DNA from: Firmicutes bacterium UBA2058
GTDB lineage: Bacteria > Bacillota > Clostridia > Tissierellales > Sedimentibacteraceae
DNA: 64,000 nt
Reading direction: 5' to 3'
NCBI GenBank assembly: GCA_002332905.1
Contig: DDAM01000062.1
Coordinates: forward strand, 62,001-126,000
Below, piece after piece: positions 44,165 to 52,440 of the stretch; the stretch's first letter is position 1; each line of letters starts with the position of its first letter. The notes under the pieces were generated by a model. It ran no database searches. It saw nothing but the letters and a program-made list of their open reading frames with translations, and had not been told where the DNA came from. The position numbers and the translations under genes are program-made.

Positions 44165-45293
44165 TTAATAACTCAACCACCTTTTGAATATTTTTATATA
44201 TTGGAATTTGATTTTTAATTGCAGTTTCAAGTATCACTTGATAAAATCTATTAAACTCACCAATTTGCGTACCTGAATTAATAATTGCTTTATAATTACA
44301 TATTTCATTTTTTACTTTATTAATTAGCTCATCCGATACAGGACTGAATGCAGGAGATGAATATGTTTTGTTAGCAAGTGATTTAGCAACTTGATAATCC
44401 ACATCATTTTCATACAAGATACCTGTATTAAATGATATACCATGCTTTTGAAGCTCACGATATATCGGTGTTCCACATCCATCACCAGCTAAAACAAACA
44501 CATTAGGCTTACCTTCTGTGCGTTTTAGCTCAACACTGCCAAATAGCATATTATATGAACCATCCTGAATACTATAAAGCTCATTGATAATTTCTTCCTT
44601 AAAAATTTCATCTGGTGATCCAAACCTTGATATTTCATCTCCCTTAACGCACACTACCTTGTCAGATATTTTAGGCGCAAGGTCAATTTCATGTAGTGAC
44701 ATAACTACGGTTATGTTTTTTTCTCTAGACATCTTGCGGAGAACTTCAAGAAGTTCAATTTTATGTCTTATATCAAGAAAAGATGTTGGCTCATCTAAAA
44801 CGATAATTTCTGGCTCTTGGCAAATAGCTCGTGCTAGCATAATTCTTTGCCTCTGTCCATCACTAATCGCTGTAAAGTCGCAGTCAGCAAGATCTGTAGC
44901 ATGAACTTTTTTAAGAGAATCATTAACAATATCCTGATCACGCTTAGTAAGTTTCCCAAAATAATTTGTATATGGATAACGACCTGTTGCAACAACATCA
45001 TAGCAGGTCATCATCTCTGGTTTTACTTTTTCAGTTAAAACTACTGATATTTTAGTTGCTGTTTCTTTATTTGAAATCATGTTTAAACTTTGCTTGTCTA
45101 TATACACAACACCTGAAATCAATGAAAGATGTTTAGTTATACTTTTTAAGATTGTCGATTTTCCTGAACCATTTGGTCCAATTAAAGTTAAAATCTCACC
45201 TTTTTTTATACCTATATTTATATTTGATATAAGTGGCTTATTGTTATAGCCAACACAGAGATTTTCAGTTTTTAAAAAATATTTATCTGTCAA
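44154..45293 (-). CDS. btuD: Vitamin B12-type ABC transporter ATPase with C-terminal extension
   Basis: ATPase of the iron-siderophore/B12 (BtuD/FecE) family. Walker A LIGPNGSGKSTILK near residue 37, signature ISDGQRQRIMLARAI near 140, Walker B IIVLDEPTSFLD near 160, H-loop SLHEIDL. At 379 residues it exceeds the usual 250-270. About 125 extra C-terminal residues begin NVFVLAGDGCGTPIYRELQ near 262 and look like a separate alpha/beta domain of unknown role. Pairs with the permease five bases upstream. Being under a cobalamin riboswitch and followed by cbi genes makes corrinoid the likely substrate. Confidence 0.88.
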   Translation of the reverse strand: MTDKYFLKTENLCVGYNNKPLISNINIGIKKGEILTLIGPNGSGKSTILKSITKHLSLISGVVYIDKQSLNMISNKETATKISVVLTEKVKPEMMTCYDVVATGRYPYTNYFGKLTKRDQDIVNDSLKKVHATDLADCDFTAISDGQRQRIMLARAICQEPEIIVLDEPTSFLDIRHKIELLEVLRKMSREKNITVVMSLHEIDLAPKISDKVVCVKGDEISRFGSPDEIFKEEIINELYSIQDGSYNMLFGSVELKRTEGKPNVFVLAGDGCGTPIYRELQKHGISFNTGILYENDVDYQVAKSLANKTYSSPAFSPVSDELINKVKNEICNYKAIINSGTQIGEFNRFYQVILETAIKNQIPIYKNIQKVVELLNEK

Positions 45294-45298
45294 ATCAA

Positions 45299-46321
45299 TT
45301 ACACTCTCCTTTGTTTGCTAACCATTAACCAAATTACAACGGGTGCACCGAAAATAGCTGTAACTGTACCAATTGCTAGTTCAACAGGTGAAAATGCAGT
45401 TCTTGCTATTAAGTCACAAAACATACAGAATACTGCACCGCATAAAAATGATGCTGGTATTATTAAAATTGGCTTTGAGGTTTTTAGCAGAAGCTTTGTA
45501 ATATGAGGAACAGCTATTCCTACAAATGAAATAGGTCCTGCAAAAGCCGTAACACAAGCTGATAGCAAACTAGATAAGATTATTAGCATTATTCTTAGAA
45601 ACTTAATATTGATTCCGATACTTTTGGCATAGCCTTCTCCCAGCTGATATGCACCGATAGGCTTCGATAGTAAAAAGGTCGCAATAAGTGAAGCAAAAAC
45701 AACTACAGATGCTACCTTCAGACTCCCCCAATTCATTCCTGAAAAACTCCCCATTGACCAATAAGTTAGATTTGCAACATCTGTCTCTTTAGCAAATGTT
45801 ATAAAAAAGTCTGTAATTGCAGAGCAAATATATCCTATCATAATTCCAACTACCAAAAGCATTGACATATTGTCAACCTTTTTTGCAAATATTAAAACAA
45901 ATCCCATTGATAAAAGTGAGCCTATAAAAGATGCGACGACCATTGTAGTTAGTGATATAGAGCCTACATACTGAAGCATTATAAGCATTACAAAGCCTAC
46001 AAACATTTTAGCTCCAGAGGAAATTCCTAATACAAACGGACTGGCTATAGGATTTCTAAAAAAGGTTTGAAGCATAAATCCTGATACAGATAATGCACCT
46101 CCCAAGACTGCTGCACCGAGCAGTCTTGGGAGTCTTATCTTCCATATTATATTGCTTGCTACAGAGCCTTCTTCGGCTCTTAGAGCTATTATTTTAAAAA
46201 TTTGAGAGGGCGTGATATTGACACTTCCCGTATTTACATTCATAATTATAGCAACGCAAATAAGAATAAAAAGCAGAATAAAAACAACTTGATAACGTAC
46301 AAATAGCTTTATATTTTTCAT
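45299..46321 (-). CDS. btuC: Vitamin B12-type ABC transporter permease (FecCD family)
   Basis: A 340-residue FecCD/BtuC permease with about 10 membrane helices. Diagnostic blocks are IRLPRLLGAAVLGGALSVSG near 62, NPIASPFVLGISSGA near 90, and the coupling region FAGPISFVGIAVPHITKLLL near 264. ATG shares its A with the btuF stop (TAATG). Substrate assignment to corrinoids rests on the riboswitch and neighbours. Confidence 0.9.
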   Translation of the reverse strand: MKNIKLFVRYQVVFILLFILICVAIIMNVNTGSVNITPSQIFKIIALRAEEGSVASNIIWKIRLPRLLGAAVLGGALSVSGFMLQTFFRNPIASPFVLGISSGAKMFVGFVMLIMLQYVGSISLTTMVVASFIGSLLSMGFVLIFAKKVDNMSMLLVVGIMIGYICSAITDFFITFAKETDVANLTYWSMGSFSGMNWGSLKVASVVVFASLIATFLLSKPIGAYQLGEGYAKSIGINIKFLRIMLIILSSLLSACVTAFAGPISFVGIAVPHITKLLLKTSKPILIIPASFLCGAVFCMFCDLIARTAFSPVELAIGTVTAIFGAPVVIWLMVSKQRRV

Positions 46322-47526
46322 TATTTCAATCTATATAAATGTTGGAATGAATCTACAGAGGCATCCTCTAAAGTAAGCATATCATTCATATCCTTTATCA
46401 TATGTCCTAAAGTATCTGAAATTTGAAAATAATCTGGTGTTGTACACCATACATTGCCATCCTTAACTGCTTTTAAGTCTTTAAATAATTCATTTTTAGC
46501 AAGAAAATCATCTAAACTCTTAGGCTTACCACCCAATGACCATATGTAAATTATGTAGTCTGCATCCTTAGCAGTGTTGTAAAATTCTTCAAATTCTATT
46601 TTTTCCGTTCCTGTCTTATCAGGATTCAAATCAGAGAAAACATATTTTGCACCTGCAAGCTCAAGCATCTTCACCATGTAGTCTCCGCCTTGACGAACAT
46701 GAAGATTGCCTTTTGATGTTATATAGAACATTGCAACAGTTTTATCAGTAGCTTTTGAAGTATCCAAATTATCTACATATGCAACCTGTGCATCAAATAC
46801 TTCATTTGCTTTTTCTTCACAATCATATAATGCTCCATAAAGCTTCACCCATTCAACTCTCGCTAAAGGATGTACTTCCTCTGAAGCCATATCTAGCATA
46901 TAAGGAATTTTAAGCTCTTTTAATTTTTCCCCTACTTCAGGCGTACTATTTAACATGCTAGAAAATACTGCAAATGGTGGTGCATATGATGTTAAAATTT
47001 CATAATCAGGAGTCTTGTATGAACCAGCAAATGTTATAGCAGAGCTATCCATCTTTTCGATAACTTCATCTATATACCAATCATCACGCTCCGTTGTAGT
47101 TAATGTAATTCTATCTAACATTCCAATTGAATTAATAAGCGACATTGTAGGTGTAGATGAGATTAACATATTATTTACAGGTGCCTTCAATACTATTACA
47201 TTTTCTCCAATCTCAGCTGGTACACTCATACCTTCTGGGATAGTTAAAATCTCACTTCCATCACTTACTTTAATAAGTTTATAACCACCTTTGTAGTAAT
47301 CTACTGAAAAGTTCTTTGCATATTTTAATTCTAAAGAATGCTCAAATACAAGCTTACCATCATAGTTTTCTTCAGTGTCTTCGCCTTTGTTTTCATTATT
47401 GTTTGAACCGTTGTTTGCAACATTTTCATCAGTAGGCGCATCGTTTTTTGAACATCCTGTTATAGCTGTAATTGACATTATAATTACTAATAACAGTGTA
47501 ACTAACTTAAAATAATTTTTTTTCAT
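46321..47526 (-). CDS. btuF: Corrinoid ABC transporter substrate-binding lipoprotein
   Basis: A 401-residue class III solute-binding protein. Signal peptide with lipobox ITGC near residue 25, then an acidic/Asn-rich linker (DAPTDENVANNGSNNNENKG region). The body has the two-lobed BtuF/FhuD features: MLDRITLTTTERDDWY near 145, ITFAGSYKTPDYE, IPYMLDM, and a long connecting helix near 230. First gene after the riboswitch/terminator 47650-47992. The family also includes haem and siderophore binders; regulation makes corrinoid most likely. Confidence 0.88.
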   Translation of the reverse strand: MKKNYFKLVTLLLVIIMSITAITGCSKNDAPTDENVANNGSNNNENKGEDTEENYDGKLVFEHSLELKYAKNFSVDYYKGGYKLIKVSDGSEILTIPEGMSVPAEIGENVIVLKAPVNNMLISSTPTMSLINSIGMLDRITLTTTERDDWYIDEVIEKMDSSAITFAGSYKTPDYEILTSYAPPFAVFSSMLNSTPEVGEKLKELKIPYMLDMASEEVHPLARVEWVKLYGALYDCEEKANEVFDAQVAYVDNLDTSKATDKTVAMFYITSKGNLHVRQGGDYMVKMLELAGAKYVFSDLNPDKTGTEKIEFEEFYNTAKDADYIIYIWSLGGKPKSLDDFLAKNELFKDLKAVKDGNVWCTTPDYFQISDTLGHMIKDMNDMLTLEDASVDSFQHLYRLK

Positions 47527-47649
47527 TTTTATATTCTCCTTTTTTGTTAAAGCGCAGTTAAAGTGAGTTTTTCTGTTTGCAAGGTTGTTTTTACCTGCAA
47601 ACTTTGCTTTGTAAATTGTTAAGAGTATATTAGTGAAAGAAGATTAATT

Positions 47650-47687
47650 AAAAAATAAAGCTCTCATTTTTAAGGAATGAGAGCTTA
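47650..47687 (-). terminator. Riboswitch-linked terminator before btuF
   Basis: AAGCTCTCATT...AATGAGAGCTT (about 47658-47687), followed on the minus strand by TTATTTTTTAATT. Sits between riboswitch 47776-47992 and btuF, the position of a transcriptional expression platform. Confidence 0.8.
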
Positions 47688-47775
47688 AATTACAATCTGT
47701 TTAGCTTATTATAAAAACATAAGCACATAACGGACATTTCTTCCCTCTTCCCGGAATACTTAAAACCGATAAAAT

Positions 47776-47992
47776 ATGGTAGGTCTCCTGACTTATGATA
47801 TAGATAGAACTATCATAGAATAGTTAAGCTATCGCTGAAAAAGCGCCTTCTCAAGTCTATAAGACTCAATGGCATAGTGCTATTTCATTCGTCAAATACA
47901 GTAGTGGGAGCTGCTTCGGAATCTCACCGAATTCCCTATTAATTCTCAAAGCTAATTAACTTTGAAAAACCACATTCCTGCGTTATTTAATT
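47776..47992 (-). promoter_or_regulatory. Cobalamin riboswitch 1 (btuFCD-cbi operon)
   Basis: On the minus strand the aptamer has GGAATTCGGTGAGATTCCG with AGCAGCTCCCACTACTGTA, then GCCATTGAGTC...GAGAAGGCGC, and ends with the B12-box-type GTCAGGAGACCTACC (47792-47778). These are the ordered conserved blocks of the AdoCbl-type cobalamin riboswitch. Expected to shut off uptake and synthesis when B12 is plentiful. Confidence 0.92.
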
Positions 47993-48016
47993 ATATGTGA
48001 TATTTACCACGAAAAT

Positions 48017-48045
48017 AATATATCATACTAATTTTTATCTGTCAA
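48017..48045 (-). promoter_or_regulatory. Promoter for riboswitch 1 transcript
   Basis: On the minus strand, perfect TTGACA (48045-48040), 17-base spacer, TATATT (48022-48017), about 25 bases before the aptamer and just after the ecfS gene. Confidence 0.75.
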
Positions 48046-48076
48046 TATTATATACCAAAGTTAAAATTTAAACGAT

Positions 48077-48916
48077 TTATCTTATCATGCCATATTTAAG
48101 TCTTATCCTATCAAGCTTTTGTATCATAGTATCAGAAAGTACATATAAGAAAAAAACAGTAGCTACAGCATGTACTGTATCATATGGTATACCAGATAAA
48201 TAAACTGCAAAAAGAGATGTTCTGGTTATCTTATTTGTTACCATAGCAAGAGAAGCAAAATTCATTATAGCACCATAAACCAAAAATGTGATTATAAATC
48301 CAAATGTACATAAGTGCAATTTTTCTTTTTTCAATAACCCTTTTTTTTGAAGAATCCCTGCTATAAATCCTATAATTCCAAGACTAAACATTTGCCAAGG
48401 TGTCCACGGACCCTGACCAAAGAAAAAATTTGAAACAAACACTGATGTAGTACCTACTAAAAATCCTGACTCTGCACCAAATGTTACTCCAGATATTATT
48501 GTTATAGCTATCATTGGCTTAAAAGCTGGTAGCATAAAAAATACAGCTCTTCCCAAAACCGATATAGATGATAAGCAAGCTATAACTATAAGTTCTCTAG
48601 CTTGAGGCTGTCTGTTTTCAAATACCATAAAAAATGGTACTAAGGTATATATGATTATTAACATGCTTATATAGTAATATTTTCTATCATTTAAATATTT
48701 TATGCCAATCCACATAGTTAACGGTATAAAAACTGTAATTATAATAAGACAAACTAAAGTTCTTTTACTTAAAACTTTTTTATCATATATATCTTTGTTT
48801 AATTGAGGTTTTGTTGACAAAACACTCTCATCATATATATCCTGATTTATCATAGGTTTTGATGACAAAACATTCTCATCATAAGTATTCTTGTTTATCC
48901 TAGGTTTTGTCTGCAT
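48077..48916 (-). CDS. ECF transporter substrate-binding (S) component
   Basis: A 279-residue integral membrane S component. After a 51-residue hydrophilic N-terminus come six or so hydrophobic helices (starting TLVCLIIITVFIPLTMWIG). The cytosolic-contact region ELIVIACLSSISVLGRAVFF and GVTFGAESGFLVGTTSVFVSNFFFGQGPWTPWQMF, cut at residues about 140-170, resembles cobalamin/cobinamide-type S components. The N-terminus is three tandem 16-residue repeats (48764-48907), unusual for this family. Its start overlaps the ATPase gene by 22 bases. Substrate inferred to be a corrinoid or precursor from riboswitch control. Confidence 0.82.
   Translation of the reverse strand: MQTKPRINKNTYDENVLSSKPMINQDIYDESVLSTKPQLNKDIYDKKVLSKRTLVCLIIITVFIPLTMWIGIKYLNDRKYYYISMLIIIYTLVPFFMVFENRQPQARELIVIACLSSISVLGRAVFFMLPAFKPMIAITIISGVTFGAESGFLVGTTSVFVSNFFFGQGPWTPWQMFSLGIIGFIAGILQKKGLLKKEKLHLCTFGFIITFLVYGAIMNFASLAMVTNKITRTSLFAVYLSGIPYDTVHAVATVFFLYVLSDTMIQKLDRIRLKYGMIR
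48764..48907 (-). repeat. Three tandem 48-bp repeats encoding the S-component N-terminus
   Basis: Units at 48907-48860, 48859-48812 and 48811-48764 each encode a 16-residue motif of the form KP-x-[IL]N-x-[DN]-x-YD-x-x-VLS-x. Units one and two are nearly identical in DNA; the third has drifted. Confidence 0.9.
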
Positions 48917-50589
48917 AGTTTAACCACATCCTCCACTGTAATCGCATTATTAAATATGTGCCTAGTCATTCTATTCGAAAACGTAGTATAAAAGGCATTG
49001 CCAGAAAAAAATTTATCAGGTGCATTAGTTGTAACTATGCTACCGTTAAAAAATAATGAGCATACATCTGCGTACTCAGCACAAAACTCTATATCATGAG
49101 AAACTAAAAGTATTGTCACTCCTTGTGATTTAAGGGTCTTTAGTATTTCTGCAAATTTTATTTTAAAGTGACTATCTAAGGCCTTTGTTGGTTCGTCAAG
49201 CAGTATTATATTTGGCTTTAAAAGCATTACTTTAGCAAATGCGACCTTTTGCTGTTCTCCGCCGCTTAAATCATAAGGGTGCATATTTAACAAACTTCTG
49301 ATTTCCATAAGATCTATTACTTCATTTATAAATTTATCCGTTTCAATATTTTTACTTTTATTAAATTTTGAGTTTGAAAACATCTCATAGAGCTCTTCTC
49401 TAACCGTCATCTCTACAAAGATAGATTGTGGATTTTGAGGCAACACACCTAAATTTTCATTAAAAAGCTCTTTATCCTTAAATTGCTTTATATTTTTTCC
49501 ATTTATTTTTACAGTGCCTCTATGAGGAGAGTTTATACCCGAAACAATTGATAAAGCAGTGCTTTTACCAGTACCATTCCCACCTACTATTGCATAAATT
49601 TGACCTTTTAATATTTTTAAGGATAAGTCCTGTATAACATCTGGCTCTTGCCTTTCATACCTAAACCATACATCCTTAAGCTCTATTGCTACTTTTTCAT
49701 CGTCTAAAAGTTCCTTTTTTCTTTCAATACTTGATTTTTTGATTTCTTTATCCTTAAATAAATCGCCAATCCATATTCTGCTTTCTTTAACTGTTAGTGG
49801 ATAGTTGCTGCTTTTTAAACCATTTTCTAAATCCTCACATATCCTAATCGATGGAGGCATAGCACAAAACATATCATGATTTAGAGCCTTTAATTTTTTC
49901 CCCGCTTCCCCTGGTGTACTGTCAGCAATTATAATTCCCCTGTCCATAACAATAATTCTGTCACTTATAGGAAAAACTTCCTCCAATCTATGCTCTGATA
50001 ACACTATTGTTGTTCCTAAATCTTGATTTATTTTTTTTATAGTATTAATAAAATCTGATGCAGCTATAGGATCAAGCTGTGATGTAGGTTCATCAAGAAT
50101 TAGAACTGATGGCTGCATAGCCATAATTGCAGCTAAATTTAAAAGCTGCTTTTGTCCTCCAGATAATTCACTTACATTCTTCATAAACCATGATTGTATG
50201 CCAAAAAAATTAGCCATCTCAGCTACTCTAAGCCTTATTGTTTTATTATCATATCCAAGGTTTTCTAAACCAAAGGCTAGTTCATGCCAAACCTTGTCTG
50301 TTACTATTTGATTATCAGGATTTTGCAATACATATCCTATTGAGGCAGCTTGTTCTCTTAAATCCAAACTATCTAAAGGTTTTTTTTCAAAATATATAGC
50401 ACCATGTTTTTCACCAAATGGTGCAAGACTTGACTTAAGACTTTTTAGTAATGTACTTTTTCCGCATCCACTTTTTCCGCATAATGTTACAAATTCACCC
50501 GAATGAATTGTTAGACTTATATAATTTAAGGCCCATTTGTCTTGGTTAGGGTATGCAAAACTTAAGTTCTTAATTTTAAATGTTTCCAT
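48895..50589 (-). CDS. ECF transporter fused double ATPase (EcfA-A')
   Basis: A 564-residue tandem ABC ATPase. First half: Walker A CGKSGCGKSTLLK near residue 38, Q-loop YVLQNPDNQIVTDKVWHELAF near 86 (the ECF-type NPD-x-Q), signature SELSGGQKQ near 140, Walker B VLILDEPTSQLD. Second half: GGNGTGKSTALS near 335, LPQNPQSIF, LSGGEQQK near 438, IILLDEPTKALD. Drives the adjacent T and S components. Overlaps ecfT by 28 bases and ecfS by 22 bases. A dedicated (group I) ECF module, not a shared one. Confidence 0.92.
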   Translation of the reverse strand: METFKIKNLSFAYPNQDKWALNYISLTIHSGEFVTLCGKSGCGKSTLLKSLKSSLAPFGEKHGAIYFEKKPLDSLDLREQAASIGYVLQNPDNQIVTDKVWHELAFGLENLGYDNKTIRLRVAEMANFFGIQSWFMKNVSELSGGQKQLLNLAAIMAMQPSVLILDEPTSQLDPIAASDFINTIKKINQDLGTTIVLSEHRLEEVFPISDRIIVMDRGIIIADSTPGEAGKKLKALNHDMFCAMPPSIRICEDLENGLKSSNYPLTVKESRIWIGDLFKDKEIKKSSIERKKELLDDEKVAIELKDVWFRYERQEPDVIQDLSLKILKGQIYAIVGGNGTGKSTALSIVSGINSPHRGTVKINGKNIKQFKDKELFNENLGVLPQNPQSIFVEMTVREELYEMFSNSKFNKSKNIETDKFINEVIDLMEIRSLLNMHPYDLSGGEQQKVAFAKVMLLKPNIILLDEPTKALDSHFKIKFAEILKTLKSQGVTILLVSHDIEFCAEYADVCSLFFNGSIVTTNAPDKFFSGNAFYTTFSNRMTRHIFNNAITVEDVVKLCRQNLG

Positions 50590-51452
50590 TTAATATCCTC
50601 CCTTATGTCTATCACAACAGGTATTAAGCAGAAAACAGCATAACTAATATATGTAATAATATTTTGTGAAGCTATAGGTTCAATTAATATGCTAGGATAA
50701 AACCTTATTTTTGCATAGCCATTGAATATCCCAAATATTAATATTACTGCAAATATAGAGCAAATAAAGGTGAAAATTTTATCTCTAAAATCAAATCTAA
50801 AATTAGAAAAATTTGTTCTACCTTTTAGTCCATACCCTCTAGCCTTCATACTGTCTGAGGTTTCAACTCCATTTTCAAGCGCCCATGTAGTCATGATAGA
50901 AAGTATTTTTAATCCATATCTTGCTCTTTGAAATGTATTTCCGTTGGAAACATCTCTTCCTATAGCTCTTTGTGATTTTGATATCTCTTTAATCTGTTTT
51001 TTATACTTCGGAACAAATCTTAAAACCATAGACAGAATTAAAGACATGCCAGGTATAATCTTCCCAAAAATATATATAAATTTATCTGATGTCATTATTG
51101 TGTTATAACAACTAAACCACATTATAACAGATACGAGCATAATAGAAGATGAAATACCATAGACTATTGACTCTAAGGTTAATGGATTTCCTGAATTAAA
51201 ATATGTTAGAATTGTTACTCCTTCATGAACAAATAAAGGATTTAATATTGACGAAATAATCAATATAGGAACTCCATAAAAAAGATTAAATTTTAAAGCT
51301 TTTTTCCCATTAAGCTTTATAGAATATAAAAATGAGCATATATATGATATTGCTAAAAAAACAGGGTGCATACAAAACATGCTTATAAGTATAACAAACG
51401 TAAAGTATGAAAAATTTATCAATGGATGATATGTACTAAACGCATCCCTCAT
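50562..51452 (-). CDS. ECF transporter transmembrane (T) component
   Basis: A 296-residue EcfT-type protein with about five or six membrane helices and a long cytoplasmic coupling-helix region. It contains RFVPKYKKQIKEISKSQRAIG near residue 160 and the C-terminal coupling motif SDSMKARGYGLKGRT (Ala-Arg-Gly) near 200, which sits in the ATPase groove. The start is ATG 51452 after GGGAGACTGATTG (a TTG lies just before it). Links the ATPase pair to the S component encoded downstream. Confidence 0.9.
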   Translation of the reverse strand: MRDAFSTYHPLINFSYFTFVILISMFCMHPVFLAISYICSFLYSIKLNGKKALKFNLFYGVPILIISSILNPLFVHEGVTILTYFNSGNPLTLESIVYGISSSIMLVSVIMWFSCYNTIMTSDKFIYIFGKIIPGMSLILSMVLRFVPKYKKQIKEISKSQRAIGRDVSNGNTFQRARYGLKILSIMTTWALENGVETSDSMKARGYGLKGRTNFSNFRFDFRDKIFTFICSIFAVILIFGIFNGYAKIRFYPSILIEPIASQNIITYISYAVFCLIPVVIDIREDIKWKHLKLRT

Positions 51453-51476
51453 CAATCAGTCTCCCTTATTGTATTT

Positions 51477-52376
51477 TTATTCGGTTTTTTTAGGCTCAGC
51501 AGGCTCTATAAATTCAGCTCCCACATCTCTACCTAAATCACATGTGTAAACCCATTCAATAATATCCCCGTCTTTTAGTGAGTATCTACTGCTTCCATAA
51601 TTAGGCACCCATCCATTTACCTTATATATCCAGCCGCTTAATTCTCCACAATCAAATTCATAGAGATTTGCTATACCCTCTATATAATTTGAATTGTATA
51701 AAGGAGTCATAACAAATTCCATATGAATCTTGCCTTTTTTCATTTCTCTTAAAAGAACATTAAAAACAGATTCTCCTTCATAAAATACAACCTCAGTTGA
51801 AGGAAAAATTATTCCATCCTCAGGAACTATATCTTTTTTATCAGAAATTAATTTATCTTTATTATTAAGTATAGTTTCACAGGATACGGACAAATTGCAC
51901 TTTAACTCTTTATCCTTATTTACCTTTACATCCTGCCACTCAACTGGTACGGGCTTGCCTTCTGGAACTGGCAAGGTATTATATTTATCCATACCAGTTT
52001 TTTCATCAATACTAAACGTATTTTCCTGCAAATTATCTTGGCTAGATTTATCGTCTGGATTATTTTCTTTTTCTGTATTTAACTCATTTGGTATTGGTTT
52101 GTTTTGCTCTTCTAAAACTTGTGGATTTTTATTTTCATTTTCGTTATCTACATTTTTTATATCTTCATTTTCAGTAGCATCAATTGAAGCTAAGCTTTCA
52201 TCAGTTTTATTTTTAATTTCTGAATCACTATTTAAGATATCATCTGTTTTAGAAATTATATTGTCTTTGGATATTACTGTTTTCTGATTATTTTCATATG
52301 CTGCCTGAATCAGGCATACTGTACATACTACAAAAAATGCGCATATTAATCCAATCCATATTTTTTTATTTCTCAT
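51477..52376 (-). CDS. Secreted/membrane-anchored DUF4430 (transcobalamin-like C-terminal domain) protein
   Basis: A 299-residue extracytoplasmic protein. One N-terminal hydrophobic helix (about 6-26) serves as signal or anchor, followed by a 100-residue acidic, Asn-rich linker. The C-terminal DUF4430 domain (about 190-290) has GESVFNVLLREM, YIEGIANLYEFDCGELSGWI then YKVNGWVPNYG and ending IIEWVYTCDLGRDVG. DUF4430 matches the C-terminal beta-domain of transcobalamin and intrinsic factor. It sits between the toroid/SLH protein and EcfT in one riboswitch-controlled operon. I infer corrinoid binding and delivery to the ECF transporter. Confidence 0.8.
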   Translation of the reverse strand: MRNKKIWIGLICAFFVVCTVCLIQAAYENNQKTVISKDNIISKTDDILNSDSEIKNKTDESLASIDATENEDIKNVDNENENKNPQVLEEQNKPIPNELNTEKENNPDDKSSQDNLQENTFSIDEKTGMDKYNTLPVPEGKPVPVEWQDVKVNKDKELKCNLSVSCETILNNKDKLISDKKDIVPEDGIIFPSTEVVFYEGESVFNVLLREMKKGKIHMEFVMTPLYNSNYIEGIANLYEFDCGELSGWIYKVNGWVPNYGSSRYSLKDGDIIEWVYTCDLGRDVGAEFIEPAEPKKTE

Positions 52377-52440
52377 TTATACATTCCACCTATTTGCATA
52401 TACTAATACCCTATATAAATTCACATGATTTGTAAGTCTT

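Noticed and set aside
48764..48907. Tandem repeats as a CRISPR array
   Set aside because: Only three units, no unique spacers, and they are in frame within a membrane-protein gene. No cas genes in the window.
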